From Chryseobacterium luquanense (lineage in GTDB: Bacteria > Bacteroidota > Bacteroidia > Flavobacteriales > Weeksellaceae): DNA of 64,000 bases. Position 1 is the stretch's first letter, and each line of letters begins with the position of its first letter. The position numbers were made by a program, and so were the translations under genes. The stretch is taken from positions 87,038 through 151,037 of the forward strand of contig NZ_JAOVZV010000020.1 of assembly GCF_026460945.1 (NCBI RefSeq). The letters are read 5' to 3'. The notes below the pieces were generated by a model. It searched no databases, was not told the DNA's origin, and saw only the letters and a program-made list of their open reading frames with translations. Shown one piece after another: positions 17,722-27,891 of this stretch.

Positions 17722-19179
17722 ATGTCAAAAGTAGACGAAGAAATTGCGCGTGGTGGACAAGGACAAGTTTTAAACCCTGAAACTTACAGAGATTCTATTG
17801 GTACAATGGAGCAATCCGGAAAAAGAAAATGGGTTTTTCCTAGGAAACCAAAAGGAAAATACACCAATAGAAGAGAGTTGGTAAGTTATGTTTTACTTGT
17901 CATTTATTTTACGATACCTTTTGTCAAAATCAATGGAAATCCATTCTTTCGGTTTAATGTAATTGATGGCGAATATTTTATTGCGGGACAGCCTTTTTAT
18001 CCGCAGGATTTTTTTATTCTTACTTTGGGGGCTATTGCATCTCTTATTTTCATTATTGTTTTTACGATTGCATTTGGCAGAATTTTTTGTGGATGGATTT
18101 GTCCTCAAACCATTTTTATGGAATCTGTTTTCCGTAAAATTGAATTTTGGATTGAAGGAGACCGAAACAAACAAATGAGACTCGATCGACAGGAATGGGA
18201 TTCTGAAAAAATTTGGAAGAAAAGTTTGAAATGGTCTGTTTACGGAGTAATTTCCTTGATTATTACACATTTTATGTTCATGTATGTCGTTGGATATGAA
18301 GAGGTTCTCAATATAATTTCAGAAGGTCCGTTTGCTAAACTTACCAATTTTATTGTAATGATTCTTTTTACTGCTGCATTTTATTTTGTATTTGGGTGGT
18401 TTAGAGAGCAGGTTTGTACATTGGTTTGTCCTTATGGAAGATTGCAGGGTGTTTTAATTGATAAAGAAACGATCAATGTTTTTTATGATTTTAAAAGAGG
18501 CGAAAACCGTTCAAAATGGCGAAATAATGAGGACAGAAAAGCCGTTGGAAAAGGAGATTGCATTGATTGTTATCAATGCGTTGTGGTTTGTCCAACAGGG
18601 ATTGACATCAGAGACGGACAACAATTGGAGTGTGTAAACTGCACCGCTTGTATTGATGCGTGTGATGAAGTTATGGAAAAAGTGGGACTTCCGAAAGGTC
18701 TGATTCGTTATGCCTCAGAAAAAGAAATTGAAACCGGAATTCCCTATAAATTTACTGGCAGAATGAAAGGTTTTGCTGTAATTTTGGTTTTATTGGTAGG
18801 ATTTTTAGGATTTTTGCTTTACAATCGTGGGGAAATGGAAGCAAAATTTATCAAACCTGCAGGAAGTACTTTCTTCGTAAGAGACGGAAAAATTACAAAC
18901 ACATACAATTACACTTTTTTAAACAAAACCAACGAAAAAAAAATAGTTACCATCAAAGTAATAGAGCCTTCTCATGCGGAAATCAATTACAGTGTAACAA
19001 GTAAAATTACGGTAGAGCGTGACAAAATTTCAAAAGGAACCATCAACATCAGTTTTCCAGAATCCGAAATGAATTTGTCTAAACAAAATATCACGATTGG
19101 TGTGTACGACATGAAAGGAAAATTAATTGATTCTTATCAGACGTATTTTGAAGGTCCGTTTAAGTTGCAGATTCCTTAA
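17722..19179 (+). CDS. ccoG: Cytochrome c oxidase accessory protein CcoG
   Basis: 485 residues from the ATG at 17722. Several membrane segments frame two cysteine-rich regions: GWICPQTIFMES and REQVCTLVCPYGRLQG in the membrane part, then the ferredoxin-like pair CIDCYQCVVVCPTGIDI and CVNCTACIDAC, enough for two [4Fe-4S] clusters. The C-terminal 120 residues form an Ig-like periplasmic domain. This is the CcoG/RdxA/FixG family, thought to reduce copper for assembly of cbb3-type oxidase. The rest of the cco operon is not in this window, so ccoG stands alone, between an AraC gene and a metal-efflux operon. Confidence 0.95.
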   Translation: MSKVDEEIARGGQGQVLNPETYRDSIGTMEQSGKRKWVFPRKPKGKYTNRRELVSYVLLVIYFTIPFVKINGNPFFRFNVIDGEYFIAGQPFYPQDFFILTLGAIASLIFIIVFTIAFGRIFCGWICPQTIFMESVFRKIEFWIEGDRNKQMRLDRQEWDSEKIWKKSLKWSVYGVISLIITHFMFMYVVGYEEVLNIISEGPFAKLTNFIVMILFTAAFYFVFGWFREQVCTLVCPYGRLQGVLIDKETINVFYDFKRGENRSKWRNNEDRKAVGKGDCIDCYQCVVVCPTGIDIRDGQQLECVNCTACIDACDEVMEKVGLPKGLIRYASEKEIETGIPYKFTGRMKGFAVILVLLVGFLGFLLYNRGEMEAKFIKPAGSTFFVRDGKITNTYNYTFLNKTNEKKIVTIKVIEPSHAEINYSVTSKITVERDKISKGTINISFPESEMNLSKQNITIGVYDMKGKLIDSYQTYFEGPFKLQIP

Positions 19180-19295
19180 GATTTTAGCTCGAAATAAAAT
19201 AAAGTGAACGATTATCTTCTGAATTATTAGATTAAAATTTTGCCTAAAGTTTTGTGATAAATGTTTAATTGTTAATATTTCTTACGGAAAATTGA

Positions 19296-19303
19296 TACAT
19301 TTG
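19296..19303 (+). promoter_or_regulatory. -7 box directly before the metal-efflux leader gene
   Basis: TACATTTG fits TAnnTTTG. A TTG lies 24 bp upstream, slightly beyond the usual spacing. The ATG of the first gene is only 4 bp after the box, so either the mRNA is leaderless or this is not the true promoter. Confidence 0.4.
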
Positions 19304-19307
19304 TCTG

Positions 19308-19640
19308 ATGAATTTTCTAAAACTGTTATTAACAATCTATTTCATAGTGCTTTCTGTAGTGCCGTGCAATGATGTTCATGCGCAGTCTCCGAATAATTCT
19401 AAAAACTCTTACAGTGTTTTACTCAATTCAGAAGAGAATCATTCTAAAGACCAAGGTGATATTTGTTCACCTTTATGCTCTTGCAATTGCTGTCAAATGA
19501 CCGTGACTTCATTTAAAGTCGAGCCTTTAATGCCTTTACCTAAAAAGGTAACAGAATATTTCTCAAAGAAAATTCATTTTCAGAAAAATGATTTCGCTTA
19601 TTTGGTATACGACCAGATTTGGCAACCTCCCAAAATTTAA
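19308..19640 (+). CDS. Small secreted Cys-rich protein, DUF6660-like
   Basis: 110 residues with an N-terminal hydrophobic segment (MNFLKLLLTIYFIVLSVVPC) that serves as a signal peptide. The centre carries DICSPLCSCNCCQM, five cysteines within twelve residues, a likely metal site. This matches small Flavobacteriia proteins (annotated DUF6660) encoded just ahead of CusA/CzcA efflux pumps. I infer a periplasmic metal-binding or sensing role. It heads the metal-efflux block, 146 bp upstream of the pump gene. Confidence 0.75.
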   Translation: MNFLKLLLTIYFIVLSVVPCNDVHAQSPNNSKNSYSVLLNSEENHSKDQGDICSPLCSCNCCQMTVTSFKVEPLMPLPKKVTEYFSKKIHFQKNDFAYLVYDQIWQPPKI

Positions 19641-19786
19641 ATTTTATTGATTTAATGGAAGACGTATGTCTTTCATCCATTTGTCGTGGAAACTTTGCAA
19701 TACTATTGCAATGGATTCCTGTTCATCTTTGTCGCCCTTAATTCTTTTTTATGAATTGAGTTCGACGTTCAATAAAATTAAATTCA

Positions 19787-22700
19787 ATGTTAGATAATAT
19801 CATAAGATTTAGCATCAAGAACAAAATTATCATTGGGATAATGACCTTGATGCTTATCATTTGGGGCACGTGGAGTGCCACAAAATTACCGATTGATGCC
19901 GTCCCAGACATCACCAATAATCAAGTTCAGATTATCACGGTCTGTCCAACTTTGGCGGGACAGGAAGTAGAACAATTAGTCACATTTCCTATCGAACAAA
20001 GCATTGCCAACGTTCCGGATATTGAGGAAACTAGAAGTATTTCAAGATTCGGACTATCTGTAATTACGGTTGTTTTTAAAGAAAATGTTGATATCTATTT
20101 TGCCCGTCAATTAATCAACGAACAATTAAAACAAGCTTCCGAAGAAATTCCCAAAGGAGTCGGAACTCCCGAAATGGCTCCTGTGAGTACGGGTTTGGGG
20201 GAAGTTTATCAGTATATTCTACATCCTAAAAAAGGAAGTGAAAAAAAATACAGCAGTAAAGATTTAAGAACAATGCAGGACTGGATTGTCCGCAGACAGC
20301 TCAACGGAACTCCCGGAGTTGCCGAAATCAACAGTTTTGGTGGTGAATTAAAACAATACGAAGTTGCGATCAATCCCAATCGCTTAAAAGCAATGGGAAT
20401 AAGTATTACTGACGTTTTTACGGCTTTAGAAAAGAACAATCAAAACACAGGTGGAGCTTACATTGACAAAAAACCAAACGCCTATTTCATCCGGGGAATC
20501 GGGATTGTAACTTCCATTGAAGACATTAAAAATATTGCTGTTAAAAATGAAACAGGTAGCGTTCCCATTTTCATAAAAGATGTAGCGAATGTCGGTTTTG
20601 GTCATGCTGTCCGTTACGGAGCTTTGACGTATAACGGCGAAGTTGATGCCGTTGGAGGTGTTGTAATGATGCTAAAAGGGGCAAACAGTAATGAAGTCGT
20701 TCAAAGAATTAAAGATAATATTCCTACCATTCAGAAATCGCTTCCGAATGATGTTATCATTGAACCATTTTTAGACCGAACAGATTTGGTGGGAAGAGCA
20801 ATTGGCACGGTAGAAAAAAACTTAATTGAAGGAGCTCTAATTGTCATTTTCGTTTTAGTCATTTTCCTTGGAAATTTCCGTGCAGGCTTGATTGTCGCTT
20901 CGGCAATTCCACTTTCATTATTATTTGCCTTAGGAATGATGAATGTTTTTGGAGTAAGTGCCAATTTAATGAGTTTAGGAGCCATCGATTTTGGTTTAAT
21001 TGTAGATGGGGCTGTAATTATTGTTGAGGCAACTTTGCATCATTTAGGTTTAAGAAAAACCAATAAAATCCTCACGCAATCCGAAATGGATGAAGAAGTT
21101 TTCCTTTCTGCATCGAAAATCAGAAGCAGTGCAGCTTTCGGAGAAATTATTATCTTAATCGTTTATATTCCTATTCTGACTTTGGTTGGCGTTGAAGGAA
21201 AAATGTTTACACCAATGGCCAAAACAGTCGGTTTTGCGATTTTGGGAGCATTGATTTTATCATTGACCTATATTCCGATGATCAGCGCTTTATTTTTATC
21301 TAAAAAACCTATGAATAAAGAAACTTTTTCAGATAAAATGATGAATAAACTTCAGAAAATTTATCATCCATTATTAGGAAAAGCTTTAAAAATAAAATAT
21401 TGGTTAGTTGGCGGAACGGTTGCTTTATTTGCTTTTTCGGTATTGATTTTTGGAAGAATGGGAGGCGAATTTATTCCACAATTACAGGAAGGCGATTACG
21501 CTTTTCACTGTATTCTTCCACAGGGGAGTTCATTAAGTCAAAGTATTGAAACTTCGATGCAGGCTTCAAGAATTATCAAACAATTTGATGAGGTAAAAAT
21601 GGTTGTAGGAAAAACCGGAGCTGCAGAAGTTCCGACCGATCCGATGCCACCGGAAGCTACTGATTTAATCGTTGTTTTAAAACCCCAAAAAGAATGGAAA
21701 ACCAAAAAATCCTACGAAGAATTAGCTGATGAAATTTCTGAAAAATTAGAAAATATTCCCGGAGTTTTCTTTGAAAAAAATCAACCAATCCAAATGCGTT
21801 TTAATGAATTGATGACAGGAATCAGACAAGATGTTGCCGTGAAAATTTTTGGTGAAAACTTAGATTCTTTGGCAATTTATGCCGATAAAACGGCGAAAGT
21901 AATTCAGTCTGTAAAAGGCGCAACTTCTCCACAAATCGAGCGAGTAAGTGGACTTCCGCAAATTAATGTGGAATACGACAGAACGAGAATGGCAAATTAC
22001 GGTTTGAATATCGAAGACGTGAATAATGCTTTAAGTACTGCTTTTGCAGGGAAATCTGCGGGTCAGGTTTTTGAAAATGAAAGACGATTCGATCTGGTCG
22101 TTCGGTTAGACAGCTTAAACCGAACGAATATTAATGATGTTAATAATTTAATGATTTCTACGAATTCAGGTGCGCAAGTTCCACTTTCTCAGGTCGCAAA
22201 TATCAATTATAAATTGGGTCCTGCGCAAATAAGTCGGGAAGCCGGAAAGAGAAGAATTGTGATTGGTTTTAATGTAAAAGATCGAGATGTACAAAGTGTG
22301 GTGAAGGAAATTCAGCAAAAATTAGACAAACAAATTAAGTTGCCTTCCGGATATTATTTCACTTATGGCGGCCAGTTTGAGAACTTAAAAGCGGCGAGTG
22401 AAAGATTAATGATTGCTGTTCCTGTTTCGTTATTATTGATTTTTCTGTTATTGTATTTTACATTTCATTCGTTTAAACAAGCTGCGTTGATTTTTACTGC
22501 AATCCCTATGAGTGCAATCGGAGGTGTTTTCGCTTTGTTATTGAGAGATATGCCTTTTAGTATAAGCGCAGGAATCGGATTTATCGCTTTGTTTGGAGTC
22601 GCAGTTTTGAATGGAATTGTTTTAATCGGAACCTTCAATCAATTAGAAAAAGAGGGCGAAACCAATATTATAAAAAGGGTGATGGAAGGCACAAAAATCC

Positions 22701-24148
22701 GATTAAGACCTGTTTTAATGACCGCAACAGTCGCTTCTTTAGGATTTTTGCCGATGGCAATTTCCACGGGAGCAGGTGCGGAAGTTCAAAAACCTTTGGC
22801 AACCGTTGTTATCGGAGGTTTGGTGACGGCGACTTTCCTCACTTTGTTCGTTTTGCCGATGTTATATATTATTTTTAATTCTAAAATTAATTTTAGAAAG
22901 TTTAAATCTAAATCTGTAACGGCAGTTGTTGTTTTGTTTTTTTTATTGGGAAATACACTTAAAGCACAACAAGGAAATCCTTTGACAGTTGAACAAGCTA
23001 TCAATTTAGCTTTAAATAATAATGATTTGATGAAATCGAAAGATTTAGATATTAAATCAACTGAAGCTTTGAAACCAACATCAAAAGAACTTCCGAAAAT
23101 GAATGTTGATGCACAATTAGGACAATATAATTCCAGAAAATTTGACCAGTCTTTTGCTATTTCTCAAACTATTCCGTTTCCGACTTTGTTTAAAGCCAGA
23201 AAAGATTTGATTAATGAACAAATCAAAGGAAAGCAAATTAATAAGGAGATTTCTGTAAACGAATTGGCGAAACAAGTCAGAACATATTATTATCAGATTG
23301 AATACCTGCAAAACAACCAATCAAAACTTAAAAATCTTGACAGTTTGTATAATGATTTTATTCGAATTGCTACTGTAAGGTTTAAAGCTGGAGATATTAA
23401 GAAAATAGAAATTAATACGGCGGAAACTCAAAAAGGGGAAATCAATTTATTATTGAGACAAAATGAAGTTTATTTGACGAATGCTTATAAAAATTTAAAA
23501 ACAGTTTTAAATATTTCCGAAGATATTGCAGTTCCATTTGACCAAAATTATCAGCCTTTAAAAGCAAATTATGTTTTGGATAGTTCAGCTATTGCAAAAC
23601 ATCCTTTGGTGAAAGCATTTTATCAGGAAATGGAAATTGCCGAAAAGAATAAAAATGTCGAAAAATCGCAAGGACTTCCTGAGTTTACTATTGGTTATAC
23701 AAACCAGTCTTTGATTGGTTTTCAAAATGTGAACGGAATGGAGAAGTATTTCAATGGCGGAAACCGTTTTCATTCGGCAACAATCGGCGTTTCAATTCCT
23801 TTGACTTTTGGAGCGACAAAAGCAAGAATGCAGTCTTTTGATTATCAAAAACAAATGGCAGAAGCGAATGCTAAATTCCAGCAAAAACAATTGGAAATGC
23901 AGTTGGAAAATGCTTTAAATCAATATCAGCAGAATGTAAAACAGTATGAATATTACGTGAATCAGGCGATTCCAAATGCGGAGAAAATTACAAAAGCCGG
24001 ACAATTGGGATACAAAACGGGTGAGATTTCTTATGTAGAATATCTTTTCGCTTTGCAAACTGCTACAAATATTCAGTTAAAATATCTGGAATCTATTCAG
24101 CAGGTTAATGAATCTGTTATTATCATTAATTCAATTATAAATCAATAA
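19787..24148 (+). CDS. CzcA-type heavy-metal RND pump fused to TolC-like domain
   Basis: 1453 residues. Residues 1-1035 are a complete HME-RND proton-driven exporter with 12 membrane segments. The DFGLIVDGAVIIVE motif in TM4 has Asp401, Asp407 and Glu414, the pattern of divalent-cation pumps (CzcA) rather than monovalent CusA. Residues about 1040-1061 form an extra hydrophobic segment ending in LKAQ that looks like an internal signal peptide. Residues about 1062-1453 are an outer-membrane-factor (TolC/CzcC) region starting with NPLTVEQAINLALNNND. The fusion supplies pump and outer-membrane channel in one frame. It is followed 2 bp later by the adaptor gene. Zn, Co or Cd are likely substrates. 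Confidence 0.93.
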   Translation: MLDNIIRFSIKNKIIIGIMTLMLIIWGTWSATKLPIDAVPDITNNQVQIITVCPTLAGQEVEQLVTFPIEQSIANVPDIEETRSISRFGLSVITVVFKENVDIYFARQLINEQLKQASEEIPKGVGTPEMAPVSTGLGEVYQYILHPKKGSEKKYSSKDLRTMQDWIVRRQLNGTPGVAEINSFGGELKQYEVAINPNRLKAMGISITDVFTALEKNNQNTGGAYIDKKPNAYFIRGIGIVTSIEDIKNIAVKNETGSVPIFIKDVANVGFGHAVRYGALTYNGEVDAVGGVVMMLKGANSNEVVQRIKDNIPTIQKSLPNDVIIEPFLDRTDLVGRAIGTVEKNLIEGALIVIFVLVIFLGNFRAGLIVASAIPLSLLFALGMMNVFGVSANLMSLGAIDFGLIVDGAVIIVEATLHHLGLRKTNKILTQSEMDEEVFLSASKIRSSAAFGEIIILIVYIPILTLVGVEGKMFTPMAKTVGFAILGALILSLTYIPMISALFLSKKPMNKETFSDKMMNKLQKIYHPLLGKALKIKYWLVGGTVALFAFSVLIFGRMGGEFIPQLQEGDYAFHCILPQGSSLSQSIETSMQASRIIKQFDEVKMVVGKTGAAEVPTDPMPPEATDLIVVLKPQKEWKTKKSYEELADEISEKLENIPGVFFEKNQPIQMRFNELMTGIRQDVAVKIFGENLDSLAIYADKTAKVIQSVKGATSPQIERVSGLPQINVEYDRTRMANYGLNIEDVNNALSTAFAGKSAGQVFENERRFDLVVRLDSLNRTNINDVNNLMISTNSGAQVPLSQVANINYKLGPAQISREAGKRRIVIGFNVKDRDVQSVVKEIQQKLDKQIKLPSGYYFTYGGQFENLKAASERLMIAVPVSLLLIFLLLYFTFHSFKQAALIFTAIPMSAIGGVFALLLRDMPFSISAGIGFIALFGVAVLNGIVLIGTFNQLEKEGETNIIKRVMEGTKIRLRPVLMTATVASLGFLPMAISTGAGAEVQKPLATVVIGGLVTATFLTLFVLPMLYIIFNSKINFRKFKSKSVTAVVVLFFLLGNTLKAQQGNPLTVEQAINLALNNNDLMKSKDLDIKSTEALKPTSKELPKMNVDAQLGQYNSRKFDQSFAISQTIPFPTLFKARKDLINEQIKGKQINKEISVNELAKQVRTYYYQIEYLQNNQSKLKNLDSLYNDFIRIATVRFKAGDIKKIEINTAETQKGEINLLLRQNEVYLTNAYKNLKTVLNISEDIAVPFDQNYQPLKANYVLDSSAIAKHPLVKAFYQEMEIAEKNKNVEKSQGLPEFTIGYTNQSLIGFQNVNGMEKYFNGGNRFHSATIGVSIPLTFGATKARMQSFDYQKQMAEANAKFQQKQLEMQLENALNQYQQNVKQYEYYVNQAIPNAEKITKAGQLGYKTGEISYVEYLFALQTATNIQLKYLESIQQVNESVIIINSIINQ

Positions 24149-24150
24149 AA

Positions 24151-25392
24151 ATGCAAATTAAATATAAAGCCATTTCATTAATATTCATCTCAATTTTTGC
24201 GATAAGTTGTGGAGGAAAAAAAGAAAATCCTCAAGGTGAAATTAAAATCGAACAGACTGAAGAAAATCACAATGAAGCACCTGAAACTATCGCAGAATTG
24301 ACAGAAGAACAAATGAAATCGGTCGGTGTGACTTTGGGAACAGTAGAGATGAAAGAACTGACTTCAACCATCAAAGCCAACGGTTTATTAAGAGTTCCCA
24401 ACAACAAAAAAGCAACCGTCACATCTTTGTATGGCGGGGTTATCCAAACGATTAAAGTTCAGATTGGAGATTTTGTGAGACAAGGTCAGGTTTTGGCAAC
24501 CATCAGTAATCCCGAATATATTCAGGTTCAGGAGCAATATCTTACGGTAAACAGCAGAATTTCTTTTGCTGAACAGGAATTTAGAAGACAAAGAGAATTG
24601 TTTGATAATGATGCAGGGGCGAAAAAGAATCTTCAAAGTGCCGATTCAGAGTTAAAAAGTCTTAGAACTCAACGAGCTTCTTTGCAAAGACAATTGCAAT
24701 TGATGGGAATCAGTCCGGGGAAAGTTTCTAATGGAAATTTACGTTCAGGCTTAGTGATAACTTCGCCGATTAGCGGTACAATCAGCAATATTAATGCACA
24801 AATTGGAAGTTATGTTGATGTTTCGTCGCCGGTTTTGGATATTATTGATAACAATTCGATTCATCTTGATTTACAGGTTTTTGAAAAAGATTTACCAAAA
24901 ATGAAAATCGGACAAATCGTTCATTTTAAACTGACCAATAATCCTGAAACTGAATATGATGGAAAAGTATACAGCATCGGTTCGTCATTTGAAAACGAAA
25001 GCAAAACCATTTCCGTTCATGCCAATGTGACTGGAAATAAAATCGGTCTGATTGACGGAATGAACATCACCGGAATCGTGAGTTTGGATAAAAGTACAAC
25101 TCCTGCAATTCCCGATGAAGCAATTGTAGAAGCTGACGGAAAATACTATGTGTTTGTTCAGACAAATAAAAAAGCAGAGGAACATCATGAAGCAAATAAT
25201 CACAGTAAAGAAACTAAGGATGATTCTAAAACAATAAATTTTGAAAAAGTTGAAATAGTAAAAGGTTCTTCTGATATGGGTTACACAGCAATAACCTCTG
25301 TTGCGCCAATTGCTCCGGATGCAAAAATTGTAGTGAAAGGTGCATTTTTTGTGAATGCAAAGTTGTCTAATTCTGGTGACCATGGTCACTAA
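24151..25392 (+). CDS. CzcB-like periplasmic adaptor lipoprotein of the RND pump
   Basis: 413 residues. The signal ends in the lipobox FAISC, with Cys20 as lipidated residue, anchoring the protein to a membrane. Next come the barrel-sandwich half-motifs (TSLYGGVIQTIKVQIGDFVR and SPISGTISNINAQIGSYVDV) flanking a coiled-coil hairpin at about 130-190, then a beta-barrel domain and a membrane-proximal domain. A His-rich insert (EEHHEANNHSKE) near residue 345 and the C-terminal GDHGH could bind metal. This is the membrane-fusion protein that links pump and outer-membrane channel. It starts 2 bp after the pump gene stop codon. Confidence 0.93.
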   Translation: MQIKYKAISLIFISIFAISCGGKKENPQGEIKIEQTEENHNEAPETIAELTEEQMKSVGVTLGTVEMKELTSTIKANGLLRVPNNKKATVTSLYGGVIQTIKVQIGDFVRQGQVLATISNPEYIQVQEQYLTVNSRISFAEQEFRRQRELFDNDAGAKKNLQSADSELKSLRTQRASLQRQLQLMGISPGKVSNGNLRSGLVITSPISGTISNINAQIGSYVDVSSPVLDIIDNNSIHLDLQVFEKDLPKMKIGQIVHFKLTNNPETEYDGKVYSIGSSFENESKTISVHANVTGNKIGLIDGMNITGIVSLDKSTTPAIPDEAIVEADGKYYVFVQTNKKAEEHHEANNHSKETKDDSKTINFEKVEIVKGSSDMGYTAITSVAPIAPDAKIVVKGAFFVNAKLSNSGDHGH

Positions 25393-25404
25393 TACATCGA
25401 AGTT

Positions 25405-25830
25405 ATGAAAGAAAATATAGAAAACAGGCTCATTGATAAAAATACCAAACCTACCAGTATGAGGATTTTGGTATATGATTTTTTAAGCAATCAGAAAAGT
25501 GCTCTATCGCTTTCTGAGGTAGAAAATAATTTTGAAAATGCAGACAGAATCACCATTTATAGGACTTTAAAAACTTTTGAAGAAAAAGGAATTGTACACA
25601 GCATTCAGGAAAATAATACAACGAAATATAAGCTTTGCGATGACGGTTGTAATGAAAACACCCACAGAGATTGGCATCTGCATTTTTACTGCAAAATCTG
25701 TAAACAAACCACCTGTAAAAAAGATATTTCGTTTCCTGAAAATATGAAAACGAGTTTCAGAATAGATGAAATACGGTTTTTTGCAAAAGGAATCTGCGAA
25801 AACTGCCTGAAAGAAGAAAGTTTGCAATAG
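25405..25830 (+). CDS. Fur-family metal-dependent repressor
   Basis: 141 residues. An N-terminal winged helix (MRILVYDFL, ADRITIYRTLKTFEEKGIVH, the recognition region) is followed by a C-terminal domain with the metal sites: DWHLHFYCKICKQTTC and GICENC supply a CxxC pair plus CxxC for structural zinc, and the His cluster suits a regulatory metal. The frame sits 12 bp behind the adaptor gene and 44 bp ahead of the P-type ATPase, so it most likely senses the exported metal, probably zinc, and controls this operon. Confidence 0.9.
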   Translation: MKENIENRLIDKNTKPTSMRILVYDFLSNQKSALSLSEVENNFENADRITIYRTLKTFEEKGIVHSIQENNTTKYKLCDDGCNENTHRDWHLHFYCKICKQTTCKKDISFPENMKTSFRIDEIRFFAKGICENCLKEESLQ

Positions 25831-25874
25831 TGTTGCATCAAACGGTTCTGTAAATTTGAATTAAAATTAAAAAA

Positions 25875-27863
25875 ATGTCAAAAGAATGTTGCTCCACTGA
25901 AGACGGAGAAAAAATAAAAAAACAAGCAATTCATCATGCTAACGACGGTCACAATCACGACCATGGTGATGATGACGAACACAACCACGGAAGTTCGGAT
26001 AAAACCACATTTCAGATGTTTTTTCCAGCCATTATTTCATTAATGTTATTACTTTTTGGAATTGGAATGGATCATTTCTTCCCGCAGGATTGGTTCATAG
26101 GTTGGGTAAGAATAGTTTGGTTTGCAGCTGCGTATGTTCCTGTTGGCTTACCGGTTTTGAAAGAAGCATTTGAAAGCATTATAAAAGGCGATGTCTTTTC
26201 AGAATTTTTTCTGATGGGAATTGCTACTGTTGGAGCATTTGCGATTGGAGAATATCCGGAAGGTGTTGCAGTGATGCTGTTTTATTCAGTTGGTGAAGTT
26301 TTCCAGACTTTGGCGGTTACAAGAGCAAAAAGCAATATTAAAGCTTTACTTGATCAAAGACCGGATGAAGTGACTATTGTAGAAAATAATGCCACGAAAA
26401 CTATTAAAGCTGAACAGGCAAAAATTGGCGACATCATTCAATTAAAATCAGGCGAAAAATTGGCTTTGGATGGCGAATTATTGAGTGAATCTGCATCTTT
26501 TAACACCGCAGCTCTTACTGGAGAAAGTAAACCCGATACAAAAAATAAAGGAGAAACAGTTCTTGCCGGAATGATCAACCTTCAAACTGTTGCACAAGTA
26601 AAAGTAACTACAGTGTACCAAGACAGTAAACTCAGCAAAATTCTGGAATTGGTTCAAAATGCGACTTCACAAAAAGCACCGACCGAACTTTTTATCAGAA
26701 AATTTGCAAGAATTTACACTCCTATTGTTGTGGTTTTAGCGATTTTGATTTGTTTTTTACCTTACTTTTTCGTCAGTGATTATGTATTCAGAGATTGGCT
26801 GTACAGAGCTTTGGTTTTCTTGGTCATTTCTTGTCCGTGTGCTTTGGTAATCTCAATTCCTTTGGGATATTTCGGCGGAATCGGAGCGGCTTCACGAAAC
26901 GGAATCTTGTTTAAAGGAAGTAATTTTTTAGATAAAATAGCCGAAATTCAAAACGTTGTAATGGACAAAACCGGAACGATGACAGAAGGAGTTTTTGAGG
27001 TTCAGGAAGTAAATATTAATTCAGATTTTAATAAAAATGAATTGCTTCAAATGGTCAATGCTTTGGAAAGTAACAGTACACATCCCGTTGCAACAGCCAT
27101 TAATGAATATGTTGGCAAAATCGACTCATCTCTAAACCTTAAAAATATAGAAGAAATCGCAGGTCACGGTTTGAAAGCCATTGTTAATGACAAAGAATTA
27201 TTGGTTGGAAATTTCAAATTGATGGATAAGTTTAATATTCAATATAATATTAATCCGGCTGATATTGTCTATACTGTAATTGCCATTTCTTATGATGGAA
27301 AATTTGCAGGATATGTCACGATTGCTGACAAAATCAAAGAAGATTCAAAATCGGCCATAGATAAATTACACAGCATGAATGTAAAAGCAACAATGTTAAG
27401 TGGAGATAAAAGCACGGTTGTAAAATTTGTGGCTCAACAATTGGGAATTGATAATGCTTTTGGCGATTTGCTTCCTGAAGATAAAGTAAATAAAGTGAAG
27501 GAAATAAAATCCCGAAATGAAAGTGTTGCTTTCGTAGGCGATGGTGTGAATGATGCACCTGTAGTTGCTTTAAGCGATGTGGGAATTGCAATGGGCGGAT
27601 TGGGAAGCGATGCAACCATTGAAACTGCAGATGTGGTGATTCAGGATGATAAACCATCAAAAATTCCAATGGCAATCAATATTGGGAAAAAGACGAAACA
27701 AATTGTCTGGCAAAATATTATCTTGGCTTTTGTTGTGAAAGGAATTGTTTTGATTCTCGGAGCTCGTGGTTTGGCTACAATGTGGGAAGCGGTTTTTGCA
27801 GATGTGGGTGTAGCTTTACTGGCGATTTTAAATGCAGTGAGGATTCAGAAGATGAGGTTTTAA
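25875..27863 (+). CDS. Heavy-metal P1B-type ATPase, ZntA-like
   Basis: 662 residues. The N-terminus has a Cys pair (KECC) and a His/Asp-rich stretch (HANDGHNHDHGDDDEHNH) in place of a standard heavy-metal-associated domain. Then come transmembrane helices, the TGES actuator motif at about 215, the ion-binding CPC at 320-322, the phosphorylated Asp364 in DKTGTMTEG, an STHPVA nucleotide-domain motif and GDGVNDAPV. CPC with a His-rich tail fits Zn2+/Cd2+/Pb2+ export (P1B-2). It moves metal from cytoplasm to periplasm, where the RND system can take over. Co-directional with the Fur-family gene. Confidence 0.95.
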   Translation: MSKECCSTEDGEKIKKQAIHHANDGHNHDHGDDDEHNHGSSDKTTFQMFFPAIISLMLLLFGIGMDHFFPQDWFIGWVRIVWFAAAYVPVGLPVLKEAFESIIKGDVFSEFFLMGIATVGAFAIGEYPEGVAVMLFYSVGEVFQTLAVTRAKSNIKALLDQRPDEVTIVENNATKTIKAEQAKIGDIIQLKSGEKLALDGELLSESASFNTAALTGESKPDTKNKGETVLAGMINLQTVAQVKVTTVYQDSKLSKILELVQNATSQKAPTELFIRKFARIYTPIVVVLAILICFLPYFFVSDYVFRDWLYRALVFLVISCPCALVISIPLGYFGGIGAASRNGILFKGSNFLDKIAEIQNVVMDKTGTMTEGVFEVQEVNINSDFNKNELLQMVNALESNSTHPVATAINEYVGKIDSSLNLKNIEEIAGHGLKAIVNDKELLVGNFKLMDKFNIQYNINPADIVYTVIAISYDGKFAGYVTIADKIKEDSKSAIDKLHSMNVKATMLSGDKSTVVKFVAQQLGIDNAFGDLLPEDKVNKVKEIKSRNESVAFVGDGVNDAPVVALSDVGIAMGGLGSDATIETADVVIQDDKPSKIPMAINIGKKTKQIVWQNIILAFVVKGIVLILGARGLATMWEAVFADVGVALLAILNAVRIQKMRF

Positions 27864-27891
27864 GGTGAAAATGTTTTTGGTTCAGATAAAA

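Noticed and set aside
19787..24148. Fused pump and TolC-like domain as an assembly or annotation artefact
   Set aside because: The frame is continuous across the junction, with a sensible linker and no stop or low-complexity break; the same fusion type is known in the group.
27334..27675. 113-codon minus-strand frame opposite the P-type ATPase
   Set aside because: Its His/Leu/Pro-rich text is the antisense of the conserved ATPase C-terminal part; no start signal.
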